From the NCBI GenBank assembly GCA_927417275.1, contig CAKMJV010000008.1, positions 104,547 to 168,546 on the forward strand: DNA of 64,000 nt, given 5' to 3'. Below, piece by piece: positions 1 to 8,221 of this stretch. Position 1 is the stretch's first letter. Each line of letters opens with the position of its first letter. The position numbers and the translations under genes are program-made. This DNA is from an uncultured Clostridia bacterium (GTDB taxonomy: Bacteria; Bacillota; Clostridia; Peptostreptococcales; Acidaminobacteraceae). The notes beneath the pieces were generated by a model that searched no databases, was not told the origin of the DNA, and saw only the letters and a program-made list of their open reading frames with translations.

Positions 1-2
1 AT

Positions 3-80
3 GTTGCTGCCACGGTTTCAGACATACTAGGTATTAAAGCGACACCGTATGGCACAAGTTTTAAGAAAGAGATACTTTAG
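3..80 (+). CDS. deoB: phosphopentomutase, C-terminal end (partial)
   Basis: The window opens inside a reading frame whose last 25 residues read VAATVSDILGIK, then TPYGTSFKKEIL and a stop at 78-80. The pattern of ATV-D-LG followed by PYGTSF matches the C-terminus of phosphopentomutase, which interconverts (deoxy)ribose 1-phosphate and 5-phosphate. It lies 9 bases before a purine nucleoside phosphorylase gene and a pyrimidine nucleoside phosphorylase gene, the usual partners that generate its substrate, so this is the tail of a nucleoside-salvage operon. Only the end is visible, so the call rests on this short match plus the context. Confidence 0.75.
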   Translation, partial: VAATVSDILGIKATPYGTSFKKEIL

Positions 81-89
81 GAGGATTTA

Positions 90-911
90 ATGATTAATTT
101 ATTAGAAAAAATGAACGAAGCAAAAGCATATATTGAAAGTAAAATTGATGTGAAACCTGAAATGGGGCTTATACTCGGTTCTGGTCTTGGTATTCTTGCA
201 GACGAGATAGAAGCACCCGTTAAAATCAAATACAGTGAAATTCCACACTTTCCAGTTTCCACAGTTGAGGGTCATGAAGGTCAGTTTGTTATCGGCCAGT
301 TGAAAGGAAAAACGGTTATCGCGATGCAAGGTCGTTTTCATTATTATGAAGGTTACACCATGCAAGAAATAACTTTTCCAGTGCGCGTATTAAAGGCTCT
401 TGGTGTAAATCACGTGCTGTTAACAAATGCTGCTGGTGGCACAAATGAATCCTTTAGTGGTGGAACTTTGATGCTAATTACAGATCAAATTAATATTATG
501 GGACACAGCCCACTTATGGGTCCTAATGAGTCTTCACTAGGACCGAGATTTCCAGATGTTTCTACGATTTACAGTCCTTCTTTTAATGCACGCGTACTTG
601 AAGAAGCAAAAGCGCTCGATATCGATTTGAAACAAGGTGTTTATTTCTATTTTACAGGACCTGCTTATGAAACGCCTGCTGAAGTGAGACTCGCAAAAAT
701 GCTAGGCGGAGATGCAGTGGGCATGTCCACTGCGCCGGAAGCGTTGGTTGCAGCACATATGGGGATGAAAGTTACAGGTATTTCTTGTATTACAAATATG
801 GCTGCTGGTATTCAAAAAACCGCTCTAAATCACCAAGAAGTGGTAGAAGTAGCCAATAGAGTGCAGGGCACTTTCATCAAACTCGTAAACAGAATCGTAG
901 AAATCGCTTAA
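90..911 (+). CDS. punA: purine nucleoside phosphorylase (trimeric type)
   Basis: This 273-residue protein is predicted to cleave purine (deoxy)nucleosides with phosphate, giving free base and (deoxy)ribose 1-phosphate in the cytoplasm. The sequence shows the family signatures in order: LILGSGLG near residue 27 (phosphate-binding glycine loop), VEGHEGQ, QGRFHYYEGY, TNAAGG, GPAYETPAE, GMSTAPE and CITNMAAG with the base-recognition Asn. Length is normal for the low-molecular-mass homotrimeric family. The start ATG at 90 follows AGGAGG at 79-84. It sits between deoB and the pyrimidine phosphorylase, so the three enzymes should be co-transcribed and feed pentose phosphates into central metabolism. 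Confidence 0.93.
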   Translation: MINLLEKMNEAKAYIESKIDVKPEMGLILGSGLGILADEIEAPVKIKYSEIPHFPVSTVEGHEGQFVIGQLKGKTVIAMQGRFHYYEGYTMQEITFPVRVLKALGVNHVLLTNAAGGTNESFSGGTLMLITDQINIMGHSPLMGPNESSLGPRFPDVSTIYSPSFNARVLEEAKALDIDLKQGVYFYFTGPAYETPAEVRLAKMLGGDAVGMSTAPEALVAAHMGMKVTGISCITNMAAGIQKTALNHQEVVEVANRVQGTFIKLVNRIVEIA

Positions 912-931
912 TTGAGCATCTGGAGGCAAGT

Positions 932-2233
932 ATGCGCATTGTAGATTTAATAAATAAAAAGAAACACGGTGAACGTTTAACAAAAGAAGAAATTGAGTTT
1001 GTTATTAATGGCTATACAAGCGGCGATTTACCGGATTATCAAGTGTCAGCGCTGCTTATGGCAATCTATTTTAAAGGGATGGATACACAAGAAATCGCAG
1101 ATTTGACCCATGCCATGGTTCATTCAGGAGATGTGGTGGATCTTAGTCAGATTCAGGGCATAAAAGTGGATAAACATTCTACTGGCGGTGTAGGTGATAA
1201 AATTAGCTTAATCGTTATCCCGCTCGTAGCATCGGTTGGTGTGCCAGTGGCTAAAATGTCAGGTAGAGGTTTAGGACATACAGGTGGAACGATCGATAAG
1301 TTAGAAGCGATTGAAGGTTTTAAAGTAGAACTGAGTAACGAAACCTTTATCAATAATGTGAACACCTATAAAATGGCCATCGTCGGACAGACGGGCAATC
1401 TTACCCCAGCGGATAAAAAACTATATGCGTTGCGTGACGTAACGGGCACGATTGATAGTATTCCATTAATTGCAAGTTCAATCATGAGTAAAAAAATCGC
1501 TGCTGGAACAGATGCCATCGTTTTAGATGTAAAAGTTGGTTCTGGTGCATTTATGAAATCACTAGATGACGCACGTGAGCTGGCTAAGACCATGGTAAAT
1601 ATCGGCAATGCGCTCAATCGAAAAACAGTTGCTGTCATAACGAATATGGATCAGCCGTTGGGTCATGAAGTAGGAAATGCAAATGAAATTAAAGAGGCAA
1701 TAGAAGTATTACGTGGCCACGGTGCAGAAGACGAAACACAAGTTGCTTTGACCATCGCCTCTTACATGGCAGTCTTGGGTGGTGCGTTTAAGGAAACCAC
1801 TGAGGCGAAAGCACATTTTGAGAAAGTAATTGCTTCAGGTGAGGCCATAGAACTTTTGAAGAAGTTCATCGAGATTCAAGGTGGCAATCCACAAGTTGTC
1901 GATCATCCAGAAAAATTGCCAACAGCGAAATATCATTTGGATATCAAATCAGATATGGAAGGATATATTGCAGGTTTTGATGCCGAGAAGGTGGGTATTG
2001 CTGCGATGATGCTTGGCGCTGGCAGAAGAAGAAAAGAAGATGTCATAGATTTTGCAGCGGGCATTACTGTTGCTAAAAAAATGGGTGACCACGTAAATTT
2101 AGGGGATGTCCTTTGTGTGCTTCATAGCAATTCACCAGATGTCTTAGAAGTGGAAAAAGTCGTTCGCACGGCGTTTATGTTTAGTTCAAATCAACCAGAA
2201 CCTACTCAATATATCTATGAAATAATCGAATAA
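932..2233 (+). CDS. pdp: pyrimidine-nucleoside phosphorylase
   Basis: This 433-residue protein is predicted to phosphorolyse uridine, thymidine and deoxyuridine to base and (deoxy)ribose 1-phosphate. It carries the thymidine/pyrimidine phosphorylase signature: KHSTGGVGDK near residue 80, SGRGLGHTGGT near 110 for phosphate and base binding, and the C-terminal domain with GAGRRRKEDVID. The length of about 433 fits the Gram-positive Pdp group. The gene starts 20 bases after the purine phosphorylase with GGAGG upstream of ATG 932, and a strong terminator follows, making it the last gene of the deoB operon. A narrower thymidine phosphorylase (DeoA) cannot be excluded from sequence alone. Confidence 0.93.
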   Translation: MRIVDLINKKKHGERLTKEEIEFVINGYTSGDLPDYQVSALLMAIYFKGMDTQEIADLTHAMVHSGDVVDLSQIQGIKVDKHSTGGVGDKISLIVIPLVASVGVPVAKMSGRGLGHTGGTIDKLEAIEGFKVELSNETFINNVNTYKMAIVGQTGNLTPADKKLYALRDVTGTIDSIPLIASSIMSKKIAAGTDAIVLDVKVGSGAFMKSLDDARELAKTMVNIGNALNRKTVAVITNMDQPLGHEVGNANEIKEAIEVLRGHGAEDETQVALTIASYMAVLGGAFKETTEAKAHFEKVIASGEAIELLKKFIEIQGGNPQVVDHPEKLPTAKYHLDIKSDMEGYIAGFDAEKVGIAAMMLGAGRRRKEDVIDFAAGITVAKKMGDHVNLGDVLCVLHSNSPDVLEVEKVVRTAFMFSSNQPEPTQYIYEIIE

Positions 2234-2251
2234 CCAAATAAAAAATTTAAG

Positions 2252-2290
2252 ACAGTTCTTTGCCCCTGAAGGGTATAGAACTGTTTTTTT
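2252..2290 (+). terminator. intrinsic terminator of nucleoside-salvage operon
   Basis: ACAGTTCT at 2252-2259 pairs with AGAACTGT at 2277-2284, with an inner GCCC/GGGT pairing, followed by a run of T to 2290. It ends the deoB-punA-pdp transcript. Confidence 0.85.
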
Positions 2291-2306
2291 ATGCGTCGTT
2301 CGGGCA

Positions 2307-2335
2307 TTGTAAAATGATTGTCTGAACGGTATAAT
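2307..2335 (+). promoter_or_regulatory. sigma-A promoter for the cca-scpAB operon
   Basis: TTGTAA at 2307-2312 and a perfect TATAAT at 2330-2335 are separated by 17 bases. Transcription should start near 2342. This matters for the start choice downstream: an ATG at 2334 lies inside the -10 box, so the ATG at 2355 is the better start for the nucleotidyltransferase. Confidence 0.75.
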
Positions 2336-2354
2336 GGTGAGTGAGGTATTCTTT

Positions 2355-3548
2355 ATGGACGATCTTCTATATGATATGTTGCATCATGCAAGGCAGTTAA
2401 ATATCACTTTATATTTAGTGGGGGGCAGTGTTCGAGATGCACTACTTAAAAATCCATTTTTTGATTTGGATTTTGTCGTGGATGGAAATTTAGATGCATT
2501 TGGCAATCAATTAAAAGATAAGTACGATGTCAAGTTTTCGAATCTCAATACGTTAAATTTTAAGGTGGATCCTTATAATATCGATATCGCTTTGTTTCGC
2601 AGTGAAAAATATACCGGTCATAGCGGGTTGCCAGAACTTGCTCCAGGAAGTTTTGAAGAGGATTTGTGGCGGCGTGATTTCACCATTAACACGGCATATG
2701 TAAAATTAGACGAAAGGATGATTGACCGTATAACCTCAGGCACTTTAGAAGTGTCATGTATTTATAAGGCACATCCTCAATTTGAGTGGGATCTTAGAAA
2801 TAAAACCCTTCGTATTTTGAATGCGCAATCTTTTTTGCAAGATCCTACGCGGTTGTTAAGAGCGGTTAAGTATATGACGGTACTGGATTTTTATTTTGAA
2901 AAAGAAACGGAGCGTTTGTTTTTTGATGCGATTAATCGGAATGTCATACATCAATGCGCTTTGGGACGATACAAAAATATGCTCTATAAGTATACGCAAC
3001 TCAGTAGTTATAAACGTGTATTCGAAAAACTGTACGCATACGATTTATTGAGAGGCAATCCCTCGCCCAGGTTTTTTAGTGACATGGGTGTGCATGTAAT
3101 TGAGGCGTTTCCCAAAGCCGATCACTCGATTTTCATCATGCTTGCTATGTATGCGGATGATATAGCGTTTATACAGGGGATTGATAGACAACTTACGGAT
3201 CGCGTTAATGAGATTCTCGCTTATAAAAAGGAATCCATGGTGGATGTGACATCTGACTATTTATGGTATAAACTTTTGAATAAATATAGCGTGGAGACAT
3301 TGATGTATCTAATTTACTCGGAGCATACAAGCGCTTGGGAAAAAGATAGAATTATCCATTACTATACAGATTTGAAAGACATAAAGATCGTGATAACGGG
3401 CAAAGATTTATTAGAACTGGGCATACCCTCAGGTGAAATTATGGGGCAACTTAAAGAGGCGTTACTCGCTTATAAAGTGGACTCAGGTTTACCTATGACA
3501 AAAATAGATGAAATAAATTGGATTGTGAGAAAATATGATGCGTATTGA
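2355..3548 (+). CDS. cca: tRNA nucleotidyltransferase / poly(A) polymerase family (CCA-adding)
   Basis: This 397-residue class II nucleotidyltransferase probably adds or repairs the tRNA 3' CCA end. Visible motifs are LVGGSVRDALL (residues about 22-32), the metal-binding DLDFVVDG, RRDFTIN, and the neck-domain pattern LQDPTRLLRAVKY. No HD phosphohydrolase domain is evident at the C-terminus. I start it at ATG 2355, preceded by GTGAGGT at 2341-2347, because an upstream in-frame ATG at 2334 overlaps the promoter -10 box. The end overlaps scpA by a few bases, so the genes are translationally linked. An A-adding enzyme or poly(A) polymerase is an alternative, since these cannot be separated by motif reading. 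Confidence 0.85.
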   Translation: MDDLLYDMLHHARQLNITLYLVGGSVRDALLKNPFFDLDFVVDGNLDAFGNQLKDKYDVKFSNLNTLNFKVDPYNIDIALFRSEKYTGHSGLPELAPGSFEEDLWRRDFTINTAYVKLDERMIDRITSGTLEVSCIYKAHPQFEWDLRNKTLRILNAQSFLQDPTRLLRAVKYMTVLDFYFEKETERLFFDAINRNVIHQCALGRYKNMLYKYTQLSSYKRVFEKLYAYDLLRGNPSPRFFSDMGVHVIEAFPKADHSIFIMLAMYADDIAFIQGIDRQLTDRVNEILAYKKESMVDVTSDYLWYKLLNKYSVETLMYLIYSEHTSAWEKDRIIHYYTDLKDIKIVITGKDLLELGIPSGEIMGQLKEALLAYKVDSGLPMTKIDEINWIVRKYDAY

Positions 3549-4317
3549 CATAAAATTAGATGCTTTTGAAGGCCCTTTGGATTTGCTGCTACACTTAATA
3601 ACGAGAGAAGAAGTGGATATTTACGACATACCCATCGTAAGTATTACGGCTCAATATTTTGATGCGATTAAAGATGTGGATACACTCGATTTGGATTTTG
3701 CCTCGGAGTTCATCGTTATGGCGGCGACACTTTTAGAGATTAAGTCCAAAATGTTATTACCCGATCAAAATGAAATGGAAGTGTATGAGTTTGCACATGA
3801 AGATCCTAGACTTGAACTCGTAAAGCGATTGGTAGCTTATAAGTTATTTAAAGAAATGGCCATGCAGTTAAGAAACACTGAAGGCACTTTAGATGAAGTG
3901 ATTTTTAGAGAACAAGACGATTTAAATCAATACATTCAAAATGTACCCAAATCAGAATTGAATAAGGATTTAGAAGCATCCCTTTTGGTTGAGGCTGTGA
4001 AACGACTTATGATCAAAATGAATCGGTTTGATGAAAATAGACAAACTTATTTTAAGGGGATAAAGAGAGATCATTTTACAGTAGAAGATAAATTTAAACA
4101 GATTAGGTTTGAACTTAAACGATTGGGAAATTTTAATTTTTCAATGCTCTTTGGTGAAAGCATCACCAAAGAGGAAGTCGTAGTAACTTTTTTGGCGTTG
4201 TTAGAACTCCTGAAATTGAAAGAGATTCGAATAAAGCAGAGCGAGCTGTTTGGAGAAATAGAGATATCGAAAAGAGAAGCACAAATTGATGCAGTTGAAG
4301 AAGGAGTTATGGCGTGA
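3535..4317 (+). CDS. scpA: segregation and condensation protein A
   Basis: ScpA is the kleisin of the bacterial SMC condensin; with ScpB it closes the SMC ring and helps organise and segregate the chromosome. The 260-residue protein starts with the family hallmark FEGPLDLLLHLI followed by DIYDIPI, and ends with a winged-helix-like segment (VVVTFLALLELLKLKEI). It overlaps the end of the nucleotidyltransferase gene and its own stop overlaps the scpB start, so the three genes form a tight operon. Two adjacent ATGs (3535 and 3538) are possible starts. The overlap with a tRNA-maturation gene is unusual as a functional pairing but typical of compact operons. Confidence 0.94.
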   Translation: MMRIDIKLDAFEGPLDLLLHLITREEVDIYDIPIVSITAQYFDAIKDVDTLDLDFASEFIVMAATLLEIKSKMLLPDQNEMEVYEFAHEDPRLELVKRLVAYKLFKEMAMQLRNTEGTLDEVIFREQDDLNQYIQNVPKSELNKDLEASLLVEAVKRLMIKMNRFDENRQTYFKGIKRDHFTVEDKFKQIRFELKRLGNFNFSMLFGESITKEEVVVTFLALLELLKLKEIRIKQSELFGEIEISKREAQIDAVEEGVMA

Positions 4318-4880
4318 ACAATGAAATCTTAACGGAAAAAGAAATGCATTCTATTATAGAATCCATACTATTTGCATGGGCCGAACCATTAAGCCTTTAT
4401 AAAATTGCGAAAATAATCAATCAAAAGCCGACTAAAGTGGAGCAAATGCTTCATGATATGATGGAAACTTACAAACAGGATAAGCGTGGCATTCAAATTA
4501 TCGAAACAAATAAACACTATCAGTTTTGCACCTTAAAAGAAAATTATAACTACATTGAGCAATTATGCACAACGACGAAAAGCAAGGGGCTTTCAAATTC
4601 TGCGCTTGAAGTATTAGCGATTATTGCCTATAAACAACCCATCACAAAACTAGACATCGAGCAAATTAGAGGGGTTAACTCAGATGGAGCCATTCAGAGT
4701 TTGGCAGATCGAGAATTAATCGAAGTCAAAGGAAAACTCGAAAAAATAGGCAGGCCACAAATTTTTGGCACCACAGATGTCTTTTTAAAGAGTTTTGGAT
4801 TTAAGTCTTTAAATGATTTGCCACAAATAGAAGATTTTAAAGGATTTACTGAAAAGGAGACAGAAAATGTTGCAGTTTAA
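4314..4880 (+). CDS. scpB: segregation and condensation protein B
   Basis: ScpB is the small winged-helix partner of ScpA in the SMC complex. The 188-residue product has the family features: an N-terminal IIESILFAWAEPL helix, the middle LSNSALEVLAIIAYKQPITKLDI-type segment (residues about 94-117), IRGVNSDGAIQSL, and GRPQIFGTT near the C-terminus. Its start overlaps the scpA stop by four bases (GTGA/ATGA style coupling), as in most Firmicutes. Length is typical. The reading frame runs into the next gene by 14 bases. Confidence 0.95.
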   Translation: MNNEILTEKEMHSIIESILFAWAEPLSLYKIAKIINQKPTKVEQMLHDMMETYKQDKRGIQIIETNKHYQFCTLKENYNYIEQLCTTTKSKGLSNSALEVLAIIAYKQPITKLDIEQIRGVNSDGAIQSLADRELIEVKGKLEKIGRPQIFGTTDVFLKSFGFKSLNDLPQIEDFKGFTEKETENVAV

Positions 4881-5271
4881 ACCCGTTCCAGGAGAGTTGT
4901 TGGTAGCATTTATGAAACAAGAAGGCAAATATTGTGAAGCGGTAAAGAGTCAAAATGGTTTTATTCTAGAGGTGGACGGCGAAATAATAGGCGCATGTGC
5001 TTACGATATTTTAGAGCATACCATGGGCTATATTCATTATATTTATGTGAAGCCAGCACATAGAAGACAACGATTTGGAGATGGACTCATTCGGGCGGTT
5101 CTTAATAGCATGGATTTACACGGCGTTGTTTCTGTTGCATGTTCTAGTCAATCCACTGAACTCGAAGGCAAATTATACGTTTTTGAACGGTTTGAAGCGA
5201 CGGGCGATCAGTATCGATTGTCGTCAATTAGCGATTTTTTTAAAAGACCCTGTAAATCAGAAGGTGAATAA
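4867..5271 (+). CDS. GNAT family N-acetyltransferase
   Basis: This 134-residue protein looks like a single GNAT domain that moves an acetyl group from acetyl-CoA to an unknown amine. The acetyl-CoA binding region is visible as IYVKPAHRRQRFGDGLIRAVL (R/Q-x-x-G-x-G/A pattern, residues about 58-78), preceded by beta strands GACAYDIL and MGYIHYI. AAGGAG precedes ATG 4867, which overlaps the scpB end, so it is expressed with scpAB. The substrate cannot be read from the sequence. It may be a protein or small-molecule acetylase; no link to condensin is implied by the context alone. Confidence 0.8.
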   Translation: MLQFKPVPGELLVAFMKQEGKYCEAVKSQNGFILEVDGEIIGACAYDILEHTMGYIHYIYVKPAHRRQRFGDGLIRAVLNSMDLHGVVSVACSSQSTELEGKLYVFERFEATGDQYRLSSISDFFKRPCKSEGE

Positions 5272-5324
5272 AAAACACATACAACTCTATTTGTATACAG
5301 TGATACAAGAAGCCAATCATACAG

Positions 5325-5365
5325 TTTGAAAGACAAATTGCAAATTTGCAAATTTGTCTTTCAAA
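5325..5365. repeat. 41-bp near-perfect palindrome between gene clusters
   Basis: TTTGAAAGACAAATT at 5325-5339 is the exact reverse complement of 5351-5365; the 11-base centre is itself almost palindromic, built from repeated CAAATTTG. No T-run follows, so it is not a standard terminator, although it stands between scpB-acetyltransferase and the kor promoter. It may stop transcription in both directions or bind a dimeric protein. Confidence 0.75.
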
Positions 5366-5378
5366 AATGAAATAATCC

Positions 5379-5406
5379 TTGCAAAACCATACACCTATGG
5401 TATGAT
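5379..5406 (+). promoter_or_regulatory. promoter of the kor operon
   Basis: TTGCAA at 5379-5384 and TATGAT at 5401-5406 are spaced 16 bases apart, about 30 bases before the first kor gene, which has AGGAGGA at 5421-5427. Confidence 0.6.
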
Positions 5407-5433
5407 GAAAGGGAGAGTAAAGGAGGATTTCCA

Positions 5434-5643
5434 ATGGCTGGTTCAAAAGAAGATTTAACCATTCACATCAACGAAGCGTGGTGTAAAGGATGTGGGATTT
5501 GTATTGCATTTTGTCCTAAAAAAGTATTGGGGTTTAACGAAAACGGTAAAGTGATGATGCTTGATCGTGACAACTGTATCAAATGCGGCATGTGTCAAAT
5601 GAGATGCCCTGATTTTGCAATTTTTTTAGGAGGTAAAGAATAA
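5434..5643 (+). CDS. korD: 2-oxoacid:ferredoxin oxidoreductase, delta (ferredoxin) subunit
   Basis: This 69-residue protein is a two-cluster ferredoxin. Cysteines 17, 20, 23 and 27, then 48, 51, 54 and 58, each form C-x2-C-x2-C-x3-C-P motifs that bind a [4Fe-4S] cluster. It should carry electrons from the catalytic subunits encoded just downstream to a free ferredoxin. AGGAGGA precedes ATG 5434 and the stop overlaps the next start (TAATG). The order ferredoxin-alpha-beta-gamma matches archaeal and clostridial KorDABC/VorDABC enzymes. The 2-oxoacid preference (2-oxoglutarate or branched chain) cannot be fixed from this subunit. Confidence 0.9.
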   Translation: MAGSKEDLTIHINEAWCKGCGICIAFCPKKVLGFNENGKVMMLDRDNCIKCGMCQMRCPDFAIFLGGKE

Positions 5644-6776
5644 TGGCGAGAAAAGTCAAGTTTCTTCAAGGGAATGAAGCGTGTGTTGAAGGCGCTTTAA
5701 TGGCAGGTATGACATTTTATTCAGGCTACCCAATTACCCCTTCAACTGAAATTGCAGAACTCTCCGCAGAAAAATTACCGAAAATTGGTGGCAAGTTTAT
5801 ACAAATGGAAGATGAAATCGCAGGAATTGCAGCTGCAATTGGCGCATCTTTAACAGGTGCCAAAGTAATGACAGCAACTTCTGGTCCAGGTTTTTCACTT
5901 AAACAAGAGAATATCGGTTATGCAGCTTTAACAGAAATTCCTTTGGTAATCGTTAATGTTCAAAGAGGTGGTCCTAGTACGGGATTACCAACAGCGCCAG
6001 GTCAAGGCGATGTTATGCAAGCGATGTGGGGAACACATGGTGATCATCCAGTAATCTGTTTAACACCAGACTCAGTAAAAGAAACATTTGATTTAACCAT
6101 TCGCGCTTTTAATTTAGCAGAAAAATATAGAATGCCTGTAATACTTTTAACAGATGAAATAACAGGTCATATGAGAGAAAAAATCGAAATTCCAGAGCAA
6201 TCTGAAATCGAAGTTTATAATAGAATCAAACCAAATTTAGGCGACAATTATCAGGCATATAAAGTTGAAGCAGGCGATCTCGTACCTAAAATGGCCGATT
6301 TCGGCAGCGGTTTTAGATACCATGTTACAGGTCTTATGCATGACGAAACAGGTTTCCCAAGCAATAGCACGGCTAATGCGGGTCGCCTTATGGATCGTTT
6401 AATGGATAAAATTGAAGCTAATAAAGATGACATCATTACGTATGAAGAGATTGAAACAGAAGATGCCGAGTATTTAATATTGGCTTATGGTGGAACGGCG
6501 AGAACCGCTAAGGCAGCAGTTAAAACACTTCGTGCAGAAGGCATTAAAGTGGGTTTGTTTAGACCCATTACACTTTGGCCATTTCCAAATGAACGCGTAA
6601 ATACATTAAGTGAACAAGTTAAAGATATTATTGTTGCTGAGTTAAATTACGGCCAGTTAATACTAGAAGTAGAGCGCGTTGTAAAAAGCAATTGTCCTGT
6701 TCGTTTCTGTGGCAAAGCCAATGGTGAAGTATTAACGCCAGATGAACTGATCCGTAAATTTAAGGAGGTATTGTAA
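5643..6776 (+). CDS. korA: 2-oxoacid:ferredoxin oxidoreductase, alpha subunit
   Basis: The alpha subunit of a four-subunit enzyme that oxidatively decarboxylates a 2-oxoacid to its acyl-CoA with reduction of ferredoxin. The 377-residue protein has the pyrimidine-binding domain with the signature YPITPSTEIAE (residues about 29-39), MEDEIAGIAAAIGAS with the Glu that activates thiamine diphosphate, TSGPGFSLKQENIG, and the C-terminal transketolase-C-like domain near AYGGTARTAK. GGAGGT precedes ATG 5643. The frame overlaps korB at TAATG. It is most like 2-oxoglutarate or isovalerate ferredoxin oxidoreductases rather than the single-chain pyruvate enzyme. Confidence 0.92.
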   Translation: MARKVKFLQGNEACVEGALMAGMTFYSGYPITPSTEIAELSAEKLPKIGGKFIQMEDEIAGIAAAIGASLTGAKVMTATSGPGFSLKQENIGYAALTEIPLVIVNVQRGGPSTGLPTAPGQGDVMQAMWGTHGDHPVICLTPDSVKETFDLTIRAFNLAEKYRMPVILLTDEITGHMREKIEIPEQSEIEVYNRIKPNLGDNYQAYKVEAGDLVPKMADFGSGFRYHVTGLMHDETGFPSNSTANAGRLMDRLMDKIEANKDDIITYEEIETEDAEYLILAYGGTARTAKAAVKTLRAEGIKVGLFRPITLWPFPNERVNTLSEQVKDIIVAELNYGQLILEVERVVKSNCPVRFCGKANGEVLTPDELIRKFKEVL

Positions 6777-7591
6777 TGAATCATCCTTTGGTAGAAAATT
6801 ATTTCCGTATGGATAAGTTTCCACATATCTGGTGTCCGGGATGTGGTCACGGCATCATCATGGCTTCGATAGCACGTGCCATAGAAAAATTAGGTTTAGA
6901 CAAAGATAAAGTTTGTATCGTTTCAGGTATCGGCTGTTCATCAAGAGCACCAGGTTACATGGACTTTAATACGCTTCATACCACACATGGTCGTGCACTT
7001 GCATTTGCTACGGGTGTGAAACTTGCAAATCCAGACCTTGAAGTAATCGTAATTGCTGGTGATGGCGATTTGTCTGCAATCGGTGGCAATCATTTAATCC
7101 ATTCTGCAAGAAGAAACATTAACTTAACGACTATTTGTTTTAATAATAACATCTATGGTATGACAGGTGGACAATACTCACCGACTACACCAACCAATGA
7201 AAAAGGCACTACGGCACCTTATGGCAACATCGATAAGCCTTTTGATATCGCGAAGTTGGCGATAGGAGCAGGTGCAACTTATTCTGCTCGAACCACTGCT
7301 TACCATGTGCCACAAATGGATAAATTAATAGAAGCTGCGATTAAGCATAAGGGTTTTTCTCTCGTAGAAGCGATTTCTATTTGCCCAACATACTATGGCA
7401 GAAAGAATAAAAAAGGTTCTGTTGTTGACATGATGACATGGTTAAAAGACAATTTTGTCGATGTCAAAGTCGCTGAAAAATTGCCACAAGAGAAAAAAGA
7501 AGGTAAGTTCTTGATGGGTGAGTTCATCAACATTATTGAACCAGAATATACCGATCAATACGCCAAAATCATCGAGCATTTTAATAAATAG
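6776..7591 (+). CDS. korB: 2-oxoacid:ferredoxin oxidoreductase, beta subunit
   Basis: The thiamine diphosphate-binding subunit (271 residues). WCPGCGHG places C20 and C23, followed by C54 in SGIGCSSR and C203 in SICPTYYG, the four ligands of a [4Fe-4S] cluster in this family. The cofactor motif is GDGDLSAIGG (from residue 96) ending at NNN near 123, and THGRALAFATGVK is the conserved segment before it. AAGGAGG precedes the start, which overlaps the korA stop by one base. It works as a heterotetramer unit with KorA, KorC and KorD in the cytoplasm. Confidence 0.93.
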   Translation: MNHPLVENYFRMDKFPHIWCPGCGHGIIMASIARAIEKLGLDKDKVCIVSGIGCSSRAPGYMDFNTLHTTHGRALAFATGVKLANPDLEVIVIAGDGDLSAIGGNHLIHSARRNINLTTICFNNNIYGMTGGQYSPTTPTNEKGTTAPYGNIDKPFDIAKLAIGAGATYSARTTAYHVPQMDKLIEAAIKHKGFSLVEAISICPTYYGRKNKKGSVVDMMTWLKDNFVDVKVAEKLPQEKKEGKFLMGEFINIIEPEYTDQYAKIIEHFNK

Positions 7592-7641
7592 GCGACCAGA
7601 TTATAACATTTGGACCTTTTAAAAAGGCGAGGAGAATAGAG

Positions 7642-8187
7642 ATGAGTAAGCAATTAGAATTGAGATTATCTGGATCAGGTGGACAAGGCCTCATTACTGC
7701 GGGCATAATTTTAGCAGAAGCCGCTTTATTAGATCACAAAAATGCGATTCAAACGCAAAGTTATGGACCAGAAGCAAGAGGTGGTGCAAGTAAAGCTGAA
7801 GTTATTATAAGCGATAAAAGCATAGATTTTCCCAAAGTTACATTACCGAATATGTCTTTGGCATTAACGCAAATTGCATGTGATAAATACATCTCAGATA
7901 TTACTGAAGATGGCACGATCATCGTTGATGATTCTATCGTTTTACCCGCACAACTCGTTGCGAAAAACATTTATCGTTTACCGATTATCAAAACGGCGAT
8001 TCAAGAAGTGGGAAAAGAAATCGTAGCAAATATCGTCGCACTAGGTCTTATCGTTAGACTTACAGGTATCGTTACAGATGAGAGTCTAGAAAAAGCAATA
8101 TTATCAAGAATTCCAAAAGGAACAGAAGACTTAAACAAACTTGCACTTAAAAAAGGCTATGAATTGGCTGAAGGTCTTTTGTCTTAA
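7642..8187 (+). CDS. korC: 2-oxoacid:ferredoxin oxidoreductase, gamma subunit
   Basis: This 181-residue protein is the gamma subunit, a Rossmann-like domain likely involved in coenzyme A binding. It opens with LSGSGGQGLITAGIILAEA (residues about 9-27), followed by QSYGPEARGG, the two hallmark motifs of the POR-gamma family. It follows korB by 50 bases with GAGGAG before ATG 7642. The set korD, korA, korB and korC is complete and intact, so the enzyme should be functional. An RpiR-type regulator gene follows directly and may be part of the same transcript. Confidence 0.93.
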   Translation: MSKQLELRLSGSGGQGLITAGIILAEAALLDHKNAIQTQSYGPEARGGASKAEVIISDKSIDFPKVTLPNMSLALTQIACDKYISDITEDGTIIVDDSIVLPAQLVAKNIYRLPIIKTAIQEVGKEIVANIVALGLIVRLTGIVTDESLEKAILSRIPKGTEDLNKLALKKGYELAEGLLS

Positions 8188-8221
8188 ATAAAAATGAGCA
8201 TTTGAAGATAGGGGTACTAAT

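Noticed and set aside
2334..2354. Earlier start codon for the tRNA nucleotidyltransferase
   Set aside because: The ATG at 2334 lies inside the TATAAT box, upstream of the expected transcript start.
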